Below, one piece after another: positions 54,440 to 61,254 of a stretch of DNA of 64,000 nt. Below the pieces are notes generated by a model, which ran no database searches, was not told the origin of the DNA, and saw nothing but the letters and a program-made list of their open reading frames with translations. A program made the position numbers and the translations under genes. Positions within the stretch are counted from its first letter, which is position 1. Every line of letters begins with the position of its first letter. The stretch comes from Pelomonas saccharophila_A (GTDB taxonomy: Bacteria; Pseudomonadota; Gammaproteobacteria; Burkholderiales; Burkholderiaceae_C): positions 496,001 through 560,000 of the forward strand of contig NZ_JAVDXU010000004.1 in assembly GCF_031458095.1 (NCBI RefSeq), in the 5' to 3' direction.

Positions 54440-55233
54440 GCCGCCACCGCCCGCAGCGCCGGATCGTCCTGCAACTCCACCGGAGGGAAGGGAAAGCGCT
54501 TGTAGCCCAGGGCGCGCTGCTCCAGTGCATGCGCGGCCGCGCCCGGCAGGCGCAGCAGCAGATGCAGCATCTCGCCCTGGTCGGGGCTGAAGCCGAGGTC
54601 GGCCAGGGCGGCCGCGGCGACGCTGCTCATGGCCAGCGGCAAGCCGGCGGCGGCTTCGAGCGCCTCACGGTGCTCGGCCAGCCAGCGCAGCCGCTGCGCC
54701 AGCGGCTGCGCGGCCAGGCGCTCGAGCGCCTGCAGCACGATGCCCGGCACGCGCGGCGCATGCGGGTCGAAGCCGGCGGCGCGCTCAGCCGCAGGCCAGA
54801 TCTCCAGCGGTCCCGGGCCGCCGTCCGCCAGACGTGCCTGCCAGGCCGCGAGGTCGGTCCCGCAATCAACCCAGCCCCTCATCGCGTCGAAGACATCCCG
54901 CGCGCCGCCCTGGCGGCCTGCGCCCACCGACAGCGCCGCCATCAGCGTGGCCGCGGCCGGCGCGCCGCCGGTGCCGCTGGCCATGGCTGCCTGCACGGAA
55001 GGATCACGCGGCCCGGGGTTGGCCAGGGTCACGGCCAGCATCTCCAGCAACTGGGTCTGCTCCGGCCAGGGCGGCTCCCCGGTGAACAGCAGGAAGAGCA
55101 TCTCGACCCAGCCTGCCTGACCCAGCATTTCGCCATAGACGTCATAGCCGTGGCAGAAGGCGGCGCGCGCCGCAAAGGCGTTGTCAGGCTCCGCCTCCTC
55201 GCGCCAGATGCGCGTCGTCAGCGACGGGGTCAT
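54436..55233 (-). CDS. Citrate-synthase-fold protein 1 (citryl-CoA lyase-like), active site altered
   Basis: A 265-residue protein. TTRIWREEAEPDNAFAARAAFCHGYDVYGEML and the following LFLLFTGEPPWPEQTQLLEMLAVTLANPGPRD are clearly of the short citryl-CoA-lyase-like citrate synthase group, and RLPGAAAHALEQ (228-239) is the family's late AHxxE motif. The catalytic positions look lost: GRQGGAR (107-112) where HGGA is usual, GFDPHAPR (154-161) where GFGHPxH is usual, and LAMSSVAAAALADLGF (200-215) where LNVDGAIAALLLDLGF would carry the Asp. It is coupled by ATGA overlaps to the thiamine-diphosphate enzyme gene before it and to citrate-synthase-like gene 2 after it. It may be a divergent enzyme or a subunit. 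Confidence 0.72.
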   Translation of the reverse strand: MTPSLTTRIWREEAEPDNAFAARAAFCHGYDVYGEMLGQAGWVEMLFLLFTGEPPWPEQTQLLEMLAVTLANPGPRDPSVQAAMASGTGGAPAAATLMAALSVGAGRQGGARDVFDAMRGWVDCGTDLAAWQARLADGGPGPLEIWPAAERAAGFDPHAPRVPGIVLQALERLAAQPLAQRLRWLAEHREALEAAAGLPLAMSSVAAAALADLGFSPDQGEMLHLLLRLPGAAAHALEQRALGYKRFPFPPVELQDDPALRAVAA

Positions 55234-57083
55234 CGGGCCGTGCCCAGCGTCTTCATGCGCAGATTCATCGGCGGCACTTCCTCGCCATCGATGCGCACGT
55301 CCAGCAGCGTCGGCCCCTGGCGCGACAGCAGGGCCTCGAAGTCCAGCGCATCCAGGTCCTGCGGCGTGCGGATCACATGGCCCGGGATGCCCATGGCCGC
55401 GGCCATCATGGCGAAGTCGACCTTGGGCAGCTGGAAGCCGATGGGCTCGGCGCCGGCCAGGCGCTGGCCATGCTTGACCATGCCCAGGGCCCCGTCGTTC
55501 AGCACGACGTAGAGCACCGGCAGGCCGAGTTCGGCGGCCACGGTGATCTCCTGGCCATTCATCAGATAGCTGCCGTCGCCGGTCAGGCAGACGACCGGGC
55601 AGCGCCGGTTGGCCATGGCGATGCCGACGGCCGAGCCGATGGCCCAGCCCATGGGCGCGAAGTCCATGGTTACGCGCAGCCAGCTGGAGCTGCGGGTGCG
55701 CCTTTCCTTGCCGGCCGGCAGATAGGCGCCGCCAGGCATGCGGGCGCGCTGGTCATGCGGCGCCAGATAGTGAACCGCCCAGGCGGCGCTGTTGCCGGCG
55801 TCGGCGACGAAGCGGGTCTGCGGCGGGCAGCGTTCGCCCAGCGTGGCGACCAGACGCTGCGGCTTGACCGGCGCGCTGTCGCTGTGCAGGGCCTGGGGGC
55901 TGTCGACCATGGCCTCGTAGGCCTGGCGCGCTACCTGCGGATGCATGAAGGGCAGCAGGGCCGCGTCCTGCGGTGAGTTCAGCAGCGCGATGAGCTGCTC
56001 ACAGACCGACTTGATATGGCCGCGCACATGCAGCCGGGCCATCTGCGAGCGCATCAGGTTCTCGTCGCTGTCATCCACATGGACGAGACGGCTGTTCAGC
56101 AGCGCGGCCGACCAGCCACCGCTGTTGAATTCGCCAAAGCCCGTGCCCAGCGCGATGACGAGATCGGGTTCGCTGGACAGCAGCTCGGCCGCGCTGGCGT
56201 GGCCGCCAAAGCCGAACACGCCACGAAAACGCGGGTGGCGCGGGTTGATGAAGCCCTTGCCGTCCGGCGTCGTGATGAAGGTCCCGTCGGTGCGCTGCAC
56301 CAGCTGCATCAGCTCGTTGGCCGCTTCGCCGCAGCCGTCGCCGATCAGCCAGACCGGCTGGCGGGCCGAGAACAGCTGGCGGGCCAGCTGGCGCACGGCG
56401 GGCAGATCCACCAGGGCCGGCGCGCGGCGCAGCAGGCCGGCGAAGTCTGGGGTTTCCATGTCGCTTGAAATAGGGGCGCGAAGAATGTCCACCGGAATGG
56501 ACAGATGGCTGGGCCCGCTGGGCGCGCGCTGGGCCTGCATCAGCGCATTGAAGAGCTTGGTGGGCAGCTGCTCGGCATGCGAGACCAGGGAGTTGTAGCG
56601 CGTGCAAGGCCGGAACATGGCCATGGTGTTGATGCCGGTGCAGCTGGATTCCTGCAGCGCGCCCTTGCCGAAGTTCTTGATCGGCGGCTGGCCGGTGATG
56701 ACCAGCATGGGCACGTTGTTGTCATAGGCGCAGGCCACGCCGGTGATCAGGTTGGTGGCGCCCGGCCCCGAGGTGGCGATGCAGACGCCGAGCTTGCCGG
56801 TCTCGCGGGCATAGCCGTCGGCCATATAGGCCGCGCCCTGCTCGTTGCGGGCCACGACGGCCTGCGGGCCGCCGCGGCGGGCGCTGCGTGCCAGGGCGTT
56901 GTAGAGGGGTTCGATGGCGCCGCCCGGCACGCCGAAGACATATTCGACGCCGAGGGCGGCCAGGGCGTCGACCAGCAGATCGGCCGCATCGCGCACGGCA
57001 GGTTCACGCGCCGAGTCAGGCGCCTCGGTATAGAACGGGGCGAGAGCAGTGTTGGATTCCACGGGGCAGCAGACGATGGACAC
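55230..57083 (-). CDS. Thiamine-diphosphate enzyme of the acetolactate synthase family
   Basis: A 617-residue enzyme starting with GTG. Domain order is standard: Pyr domain with catalytic Glu81 (ARNEQGAAYMADGYAR), central domain, and PP domain with the metal/ThDP motif GDGSYLMNGQE (502-512) and NDGALGMV (529-536). In acetolactate synthase a conserved Q-W-Q follows this and sets substrate choice; here it is K-H-G-Q (537-540), so the Trp is missing and the reaction probably differs. No regulatory small subunit is nearby. It probably decarboxylates a 2-oxo acid and transfers the fragment to another carbonyl or acyl-CoA. It heads a unit coupled to two citrate-synthase-like genes. Confidence 0.85.
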   Translation of the reverse strand: MSIVCCPVESNTALAPFYTEAPDSAREPAVRDAADLLVDALAALGVEYVFGVPGGAIEPLYNALARSARRGGPQAVVARNEQGAAYMADGYARETGKLGVCIATSGPGATNLITGVACAYDNNVPMLVITGQPPIKNFGKGALQESSCTGINTMAMFRPCTRYNSLVSHAEQLPTKLFNALMQAQRAPSGPSHLSIPVDILRAPISSDMETPDFAGLLRRAPALVDLPAVRQLARQLFSARQPVWLIGDGCGEAANELMQLVQRTDGTFITTPDGKGFINPRHPRFRGVFGFGGHASAAELLSSEPDLVIALGTGFGEFNSGGWSAALLNSRLVHVDDSDENLMRSQMARLHVRGHIKSVCEQLIALLNSPQDAALLPFMHPQVARQAYEAMVDSPQALHSDSAPVKPQRLVATLGERCPPQTRFVADAGNSAAWAVHYLAPHDQRARMPGGAYLPAGKERRTRSSSWLRVTMDFAPMGWAIGSAVGIAMANRRCPVVCLTGDGSYLMNGQEITVAAELGLPVLYVVLNDGALGMVKHGQRLAGAEPIGFQLPKVDFAMMAAAMGIPGHVIRTPQDLDALDFEALLSRQGPTLLDVRIDGEEVPPMNLRMKTLGTAR

Positions 57084-57120
57084 CGCGGCGGGCCTGAAGA
57101 GGCCCGCACGGCGTCGGGGG

Positions 57121-57148
57121 AAACAAAAGAGCCCACCGAAGTGGACTC
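57121..57148 (-). terminator. UUCG-capped terminator hairpin in the leader of the TPP operon
   Basis: On the minus strand an 8-bp stem (GAGTCCAC/GTGGGCTC, one G-T wobble) closes the very stable loop TTCG and is followed by TTTTGTTT. It lies 38 bases before the GTG start of the thiamine-diphosphate enzyme. It may end the upstream M28 peptidase transcript (stop at 57330) or act as an attenuator inside the leader of the operon. A further hairpin GCGGGCC/GGCCCGC (57088-57107) lies between it and the start codon and could hide the ribosome site. Confidence 0.8.
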
Positions 57149-57223
57149 ACGGATGGCCGTGGGCAAAGCCCGGACGGCCTGCTCCCCCCTGCTGCGCGCT
57201 TGGGACCAGAGGCCCAGCGACGT

Positions 57224-57280
57224 CTAGTAGCCGCGCATGGAAACGGTTAGCAACTGCGCGATGGACAGGACTGTATCCAT
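57224..57280 (-). CDS. Possible 18-residue leader peptide
   Basis: A short open frame, MDTVLSIAQLLTVSMRGY then TAG, lies 76 bases before the terminator hairpin. One third of its residues are Val, Leu or Ile, which would suit an amino-acid-sensing attenuator ahead of an acetolactate-synthase-like gene. There is no good ribosome site, and ATGGA-N10-TCCAT (57261-57280) overlaps its start and might be an operator instead. I list it as a possibility only. Confidence 0.25.
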   Translation of the reverse strand: MDTVLSIAQLLTVSMRGY

Positions 57281-57329
57281 TTGAAACTTTTGTACATCCC
57301 CGCGAATGCGGGCGGAACGATGTCACGGG

Positions 57330-58571
57330 TCAAGGCTTGACCCTCGCGCCCGTAAGTTGGGCGACAGCCGCCAGTGTCGTCTGGGCCGCATTGAGGCCGA
57401 GCAGGAAGTCCTTGTCGGTGTAACTGGAGAACAGATCCGTGGGCTGATGCCAGTGCGGATTCCAGCCCGCGCCGATCTGCTGGCCGCGCTCGTTTTCGCG
57501 CAGCGAGATGGCTGGCACCTCGTCCATGAAGGGCGTGGAGTCGGTGTTGGTCATGTGGAATCCCACCGCCGCCGGATAGTTCGTCGCGTATTTGTCGTTC
57601 GCGGCGCGGAAATGCCAGGCCAGCTTGGCCGCGCCGTCCGCGAACTTGGCCGTGGACTGGTATTCGATGTTGACATCGGCCTCGGCGCGTTGCTCCTTCG
57701 GAGCCACGTAGAACGGCTGACCCTTGGCGTCCAGCACCGGCTTGCCGTTGGCGTCCAGCTTGGCCACGGGCATGCCGTGGTCGAACATCATCATGTCGTG
57801 CTGGATCATGCCCAGCCACCTGGGCTCGGGGTATTTGCCGGAGCCCTTGGGTGACTCGATGCCCTGCAGGCCCTTGCGTTGCTCGACATAGGCAGAGGCG
57901 CCGTTCAGCCCGGTCTCCTCGTTGTTCCACAGCACGAAGCGGATGGAGCGCTCCGTGGTCACGCCGGGCAGGCTGAAGATGCGCGCCAGCTCCATGACCA
58001 GGGCCGTGCCCGAGCCGTTGTCATTGGCCGCCTCGCCCCAGCCTATGCCGTCCATGTGGGCGCCGACGATATACATCTCGTCGGGCCGGGTCGTACCGAC
58101 CTTGGTGCAGTAGACGTTTTCGCGCAGGCCGGTGCCCTCGGGCGTGGGCTCCTCGTTCAGTTTGCGTAGCCGCTCATCCGGCTGGGCCAGGGGGTCGGTG
58201 TTGACGCCGATGGGGGCGCGCTTGCCGAACAGGGTGCTGCCGCCCTGCCCGGCTGGGCCACCGGCCAGGGGCGCGCGCGGCGCGGCCGGGTTGCGCTTGG
58301 CGGGCTCGGTGAATTGGTACTGCAGCCTCTCGGTGTTCGTGCAGCCATAGCTCTTCAGCTGCGTCTCGATCCAATCCAGGGCCGCGCGGTTGCGCGCCGT
58401 GCCCTGGCGCCGGTCGCCGAACTGGGTCAGGCCCTTGATGGTGGCCTTGTACCTCTCGAGGTCGAGGTGATGGACCAGCGTGACGACGGGGTCGGCCGCT
58501 TCGGCGGTTTGTGCCTGAGCCAGGCCGGTGGTGGTAATCAGCAAGGCAGCGGCAACAGTCTTGACAGCCAT
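57330..58571 (-). CDS. Secreted M28 family zinc aminopeptidase-like peptidase
   Basis: A 413-residue secreted metallopeptidase. Signal peptide residues 1-20 (ending AQA-QT). The di-zinc site of M28 is visible: GAHMDGIGWGEAANDNGSG (His, bridging Asp), NNEETGLNGAS (Glu-Glu), MIQHDMMMF (Asp) and a final HWHQPTDLF (His). NDNGSG is the usual ANDNGSG signature. It probably releases N-terminal residues from peptides in the periplasm or medium. The ATG at 58571 starts the signal peptide; an in-frame ATG upstream adds an improbable charged stretch. It lies 34 bases after the preceding minus-strand gene. Confidence 0.93.
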   Translation of the reverse strand: MAVKTVAAALLITTTGLAQAQTAEAADPVVTLVHHLDLERYKATIKGLTQFGDRRQGTARNRAALDWIETQLKSYGCTNTERLQYQFTEPAKRNPAAPRAPLAGGPAGQGGSTLFGKRAPIGVNTDPLAQPDERLRKLNEEPTPEGTGLRENVYCTKVGTTRPDEMYIVGAHMDGIGWGEAANDNGSGTALVMELARIFSLPGVTTERSIRFVLWNNEETGLNGASAYVEQRKGLQGIESPKGSGKYPEPRWLGMIQHDMMMFDHGMPVAKLDANGKPVLDAKGQPFYVAPKEQRAEADVNIEYQSTAKFADGAAKLAWHFRAANDKYATNYPAAVGFHMTNTDSTPFMDEVPAISLRENERGQQIGAGWNPHWHQPTDLFSSYTDKDFLLGLNAAQTTLAAVAQLTGARVKP

Positions 58572-58605
58572 GGGATAGCGGCGTGGAGTTGGCCAGGCGC
58601 GCATC

Positions 58606-59496
58606 CTAGGCCGGAAGCGCCAGGCTCGCCGACAGCAACAGGGCCGGCGCGTTGCGATCGTCGGGGTCGGTCACCATCAACAGGCGCAGCCATCCGTTAT
58701 CGAGGCTGGCCGCAATGCCTTCGGCCTTGCATCGCAAGGACAGGGGCAACAGCGCGAGCAGGCGCCCATCGGCAGCCACGACGCCGACGGCTGATCCCCG
58801 GCAGGGCCCGTCGGCGTAGTTGTCATCGGTGGCCTCGGCGGCAGCGCAGAACACCCAGCCTCCGGCGGCCAGGGCGGTGCCGTCGGTGAAGCAAAGAGGC
58901 ACGCCATCGATGTCGCCCAGCTCAACCCGGGCGCTGGAGACCGGCGCAGGCACCTCCCCGCCGCGCAGCCAGGATTGCACGGCCGGCCAGTCGAAGCCGA
59001 TCACCACATTGGCCGGCTCGGCTGCATGGCCCCGCTGCAGCAGATGCAAGCGCCCCGCGCTGACAAAGCCGCCCTCGATGTTCAGCTGCGCATGCCTGGC
59101 CCGCAGCGGCTCGTAAAAGGAGGAGAGATCGATCTCCAGGGCCGGCCCTTGCAGGCCGCCCGCAGCGTCGATCGCAAGCAATGCAGCGCGCTGGCGCTGT
59201 GGGCGCGATCCCGAGCCCAACGCCAGCAGCGCGCCGTGGGGAAAAGCTTCGAAGGGCGGCAACTGCACCAGCGCCTCCAGATCGGGCTTGGCCACCTTGC
59301 GCGCTTTGGGCTCCATCGGCAACTCACCGTCGAAAAGCCGATGCAGCGAACCCGCCCCCGTGGCGCCAAAGATGCCGAGCTGATGCTCGTCATCGGCAAC
59401 GACGAACATCTGCTGCCCGACGCAGACCAGCCCACTGGCGGCGCTGAGGTGGCCGGATCCCAGCGTCAGCGTCCGCACCACCTCGACATCCAGCAT
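58606..59496 (-). CDS. Uncharacterised propeller-like protein
   Basis: A 296-residue cytoplasmic protein (no signal peptide) made of short repeated strands: GLVCVGQQMFVVADDEHQLGIF, ALLALGSGSRPQRQRAALLAID, GGFVSAGRLHLLQRGH, GWVFCAAAEATDDNYADGP and CKAEGIAASLDNGWLRLLMVTDPDD. Such strand-turn repeats and the final EGIA..D.G..L..V.DPDD resemble six-bladed beta-propellers of the phytase-like or DUF6929 type, which I cannot confirm. Function unknown. It precedes the M28 peptidase gene by 34 bases and may share its transcript. The 220 bases upstream (59497-59718) contain only the short frame at 59601. Confidence 0.6.
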   Translation of the reverse strand: MLDVEVVRTLTLGSGHLSAASGLVCVGQQMFVVADDEHQLGIFGATGAGSLHRLFDGELPMEPKARKVAKPDLEALVQLPPFEAFPHGALLALGSGSRPQRQRAALLAIDAAGGLQGPALEIDLSSFYEPLRARHAQLNIEGGFVSAGRLHLLQRGHAAEPANVVIGFDWPAVQSWLRGGEVPAPVSSARVELGDIDGVPLCFTDGTALAAGGWVFCAAAEATDDNYADGPCRGSAVGVVAADGRLLALLPLSLRCKAEGIAASLDNGWLRLLMVTDPDDRNAPALLLSASLALPA

Positions 59497-59600
59497 CCCA
59501 GCTCCTGCAGCAGTGGCAGCGATGCTAGCCGCGCCGCCACAGGTCAGCTCAGGGATTCCCTGGTCTTGTCATCTCACTTTGCGCGCGCAGTTGGCGGCCC

Positions 59601-59810
59601 ATGTTCTTCTTCCGTCACCCCAAGCCCGTCGTGGACTCTCGACCCGTGGCCGAGCAGTCCGTGCAGGTCAAGGCGCCCGTCCTGCCCGGCTTGACCGAAC
59701 TGGTGGCGAGCGACCGCCTCAGTTCAGCCCGGCCTTGTCCAGGCCAAACATCTTGTCCGCCGAGCCCGGCACATTGCGCACCGCCACATTCATGCGGTTC
59801 CAGCCGTTGA
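59601..59810 (+). pseudogene. Possible truncated gene start
   Basis: From ATG at 59601 the frame reads like the start of a real protein (MFFFRHPKPVVDSRPVAEQS, then VQVKAPVLPGLTELVASDRL), with a GGCGG ribosome-like site before it. After about 40 residues it runs antisense into the end of the convergent decarboxylase-family gene (59719-60198) and becomes Pro/Cys/Ser-rich, which looks non-coding. It may be the 5' remnant of a gene cut by rearrangement, or a short real protein. I do not recognise it. Confidence 0.25.
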
Positions 59811-60198
59811 TGGCAGCGACGCGCCAGGTCAGCTCGGACAACTCCTCGGGGGAGAAATGCTCGCTGACCTCGGCGTAGGCGGCGTCCGAGACTCCCTCGG
59901 CCGGGATGCGGGTCAGCAGCTCGGTCCAGGCCAGGGCGGCGCGCTCCTTGGGCGTGAACAGCGTCGACTCGCGCCAGATGGCGACATGGTGCAGGCGCAG
60001 CTCGCGCTCGCCATGCATCTTGGCCTGCTTGACGTGCATGTCCAGGCAAAAGGCGCAGCCGTTGAGCTGGGAGGCGCGGATGTCGATCAGCACGGCCAGG
60101 GTCTTGTCCATGCGGAAGGCCATGCTGAAGTCCAGGTACTTCTTGGACAGGTCGGCGGACTGGCGGAAGTAGTCGAGGCGGGCAGTGTGCGTGCTCAT
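59719..60198 (-). CDS. Carboxymuconolactone decarboxylase family protein (AhpD-like)
   Basis: A 159-residue all-helical protein. The family redox/proton-relay motif is NGCAFCLDMHVKQAK (CxxC then His), near residues 47-61, as in AhpD-like alkylhydroperoxidase proteins. It probably forms trimers or hexamers and reduces peroxides, or has an unknown oxidative stress role. It lies 48 bases after the ECF41 sigma factor gene on the same strand; such COE (carboxymuconolactone decarboxylase, oxidoreductase, epimerase) genes are the known partners and usual targets of ECF41 sigma factors. Confidence 0.93.
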   Translation of the reverse strand: MSTHTARLDYFRQSADLSKKYLDFSMAFRMDKTLAVLIDIRASQLNGCAFCLDMHVKQAKMHGERELRLHHVAIWRESTLFTPKERAALAWTELLTRIPAEGVSDAAYAEVSEHFSPEELSELTWRVAAINGWNRMNVAVRNVPGSADKMFGLDKAGLN

Positions 60199-60246
60199 GG
60201 CGATGTCCTTGGGTGGGGTGGGCCGGCAAAATCGCCGGCCTCACAC

Positions 60247-61197
60247 TCAAGACGGATCAGCCGCGGCGTTTGTGACACGCATCCTGATCCCACCGAGCTT
60301 GTCGGGGTTGCGCTGGATATAGACGGCCCCCACCTGGCCCGGCTCGGCCGACGGGGCCAGCGCAATGGTCTGCACGAGTCGACCGCCGTTGCTGTCGTCG
60401 AGGATGAGCAGGCCCGGCAGGCCGTTGACGACCGCCGGCACCAGGCGCCAGGACGCGCTGGTGGGCAGTTGCGCAAAGCCGATGAAGGTGCGCGCGATCT
60501 GGGCGCCGCCATGCAGGGGCTTGGGCACGGCCGCCACCTTGCCGCCGCCGTCGGCCATCATGACGGCGTCCTCGCTGAGCAGCTGGGCCAGGGCCGACAC
60601 GTCCTGGCTGCGCACCGCGTCCATGAAGGCGTGGACCAGGCGATCCGCCTCCTCCTTGGCCACCTCGTGCCGCGCATAGTCGGCCTTGATGTTCTTGCGT
60701 GCCCGGCTGATGAGCTGGCGGCAGGCCGCCTCGCTGCGGTCCAGGTGGCGGGCGATCTCGTCATAGTCGAGGTCGAAGACGTCATGCAGCAGAAAGGCCG
60801 CGCGCTCCAGCGGCGACAGGCGCTCCAGGGCCAGCATGAAGGCGATGGACACGTCCTGGGCGAACTCGGCCTGTTTCTCGGGGCCGGGCGCCCAGCCGAA
60901 CAGCGCTTCGTCTTCCAGCATGGGCTCGGGCAGCCAGACGCCCACGTAGTGCTCGCGCTGCACCGCGGCCGAGCGCAGCTTGTCCAGGCAGAGATTGGTC
61001 ACCAGCCGCGACAGGAAGGCGCCCTCATGCTGGACGGCGCTGATGTCCACCTCGGCCCAGCGCAGCCAGGCCTCCTGAACGATGTCCTCGGCCTCGGCGC
61101 GCGAGCCGAGCATGCGGTAGGCCAGGGCGCGCAGGCGGCGCGCATGGTCGCGGTCAAAGCGCAGGGCGCGGGCGGTGGGCGAAAGGTCGTCGGTCAT
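60247..61197 (-). CDS. ECF41 family RNA polymerase sigma factor
   Basis: A 316-residue sigma factor. Region 2 (ALAYRMLGSRAEAEDIVQEAWLRW) and region 4 (LDYDEIARHLDRSEAACRQLISRARK) are standard. ECF41 marks are all present: the linker WLPEP (VGVWLPEPM), a SnoaL-like C-terminal domain with DGGGKV, and the terminal NPDKL motif. In this group the C-terminal domain replaces an anti-sigma factor and controls activity. The start is ATG 61197; an upstream TTG is less likely. Its target is probably its own operon and the adjacent decarboxylase family gene. Confidence 0.96.
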   Translation of the reverse strand: MTDDLSPTARALRFDRDHARRLRALAYRMLGSRAEAEDIVQEAWLRWAEVDISAVQHEGAFLSRLVTNLCLDKLRSAAVQREHYVGVWLPEPMLEDEALFGWAPGPEKQAEFAQDVSIAFMLALERLSPLERAAFLLHDVFDLDYDEIARHLDRSEAACRQLISRARKNIKADYARHEVAKEEADRLVHAFMDAVRSQDVSALAQLLSEDAVMMADGGGKVAAVPKPLHGGAQIARTFIGFAQLPTSASWRLVPAVVNGLPGLLILDDSNGGRLVQTIALAPSAEPGQVGAVYIQRNPDKLGGIRMRVTNAAADPS

Positions 61198-61254
61198 GGC
61201 GGGAGTTTCGGGGTTCAACCCCCTCCTGACGCAACAGCCCCCACGTTTGTGACA

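Noticed and set aside
55230..57083. Calling the ThDP enzyme IlvB (acetolactate synthase of branched-chain synthesis).
   Set aside because: The Q-W-Q specificity motif is changed, no IlvN/IlvH small subunit gene follows, and the partners are citrate-synthase-like.
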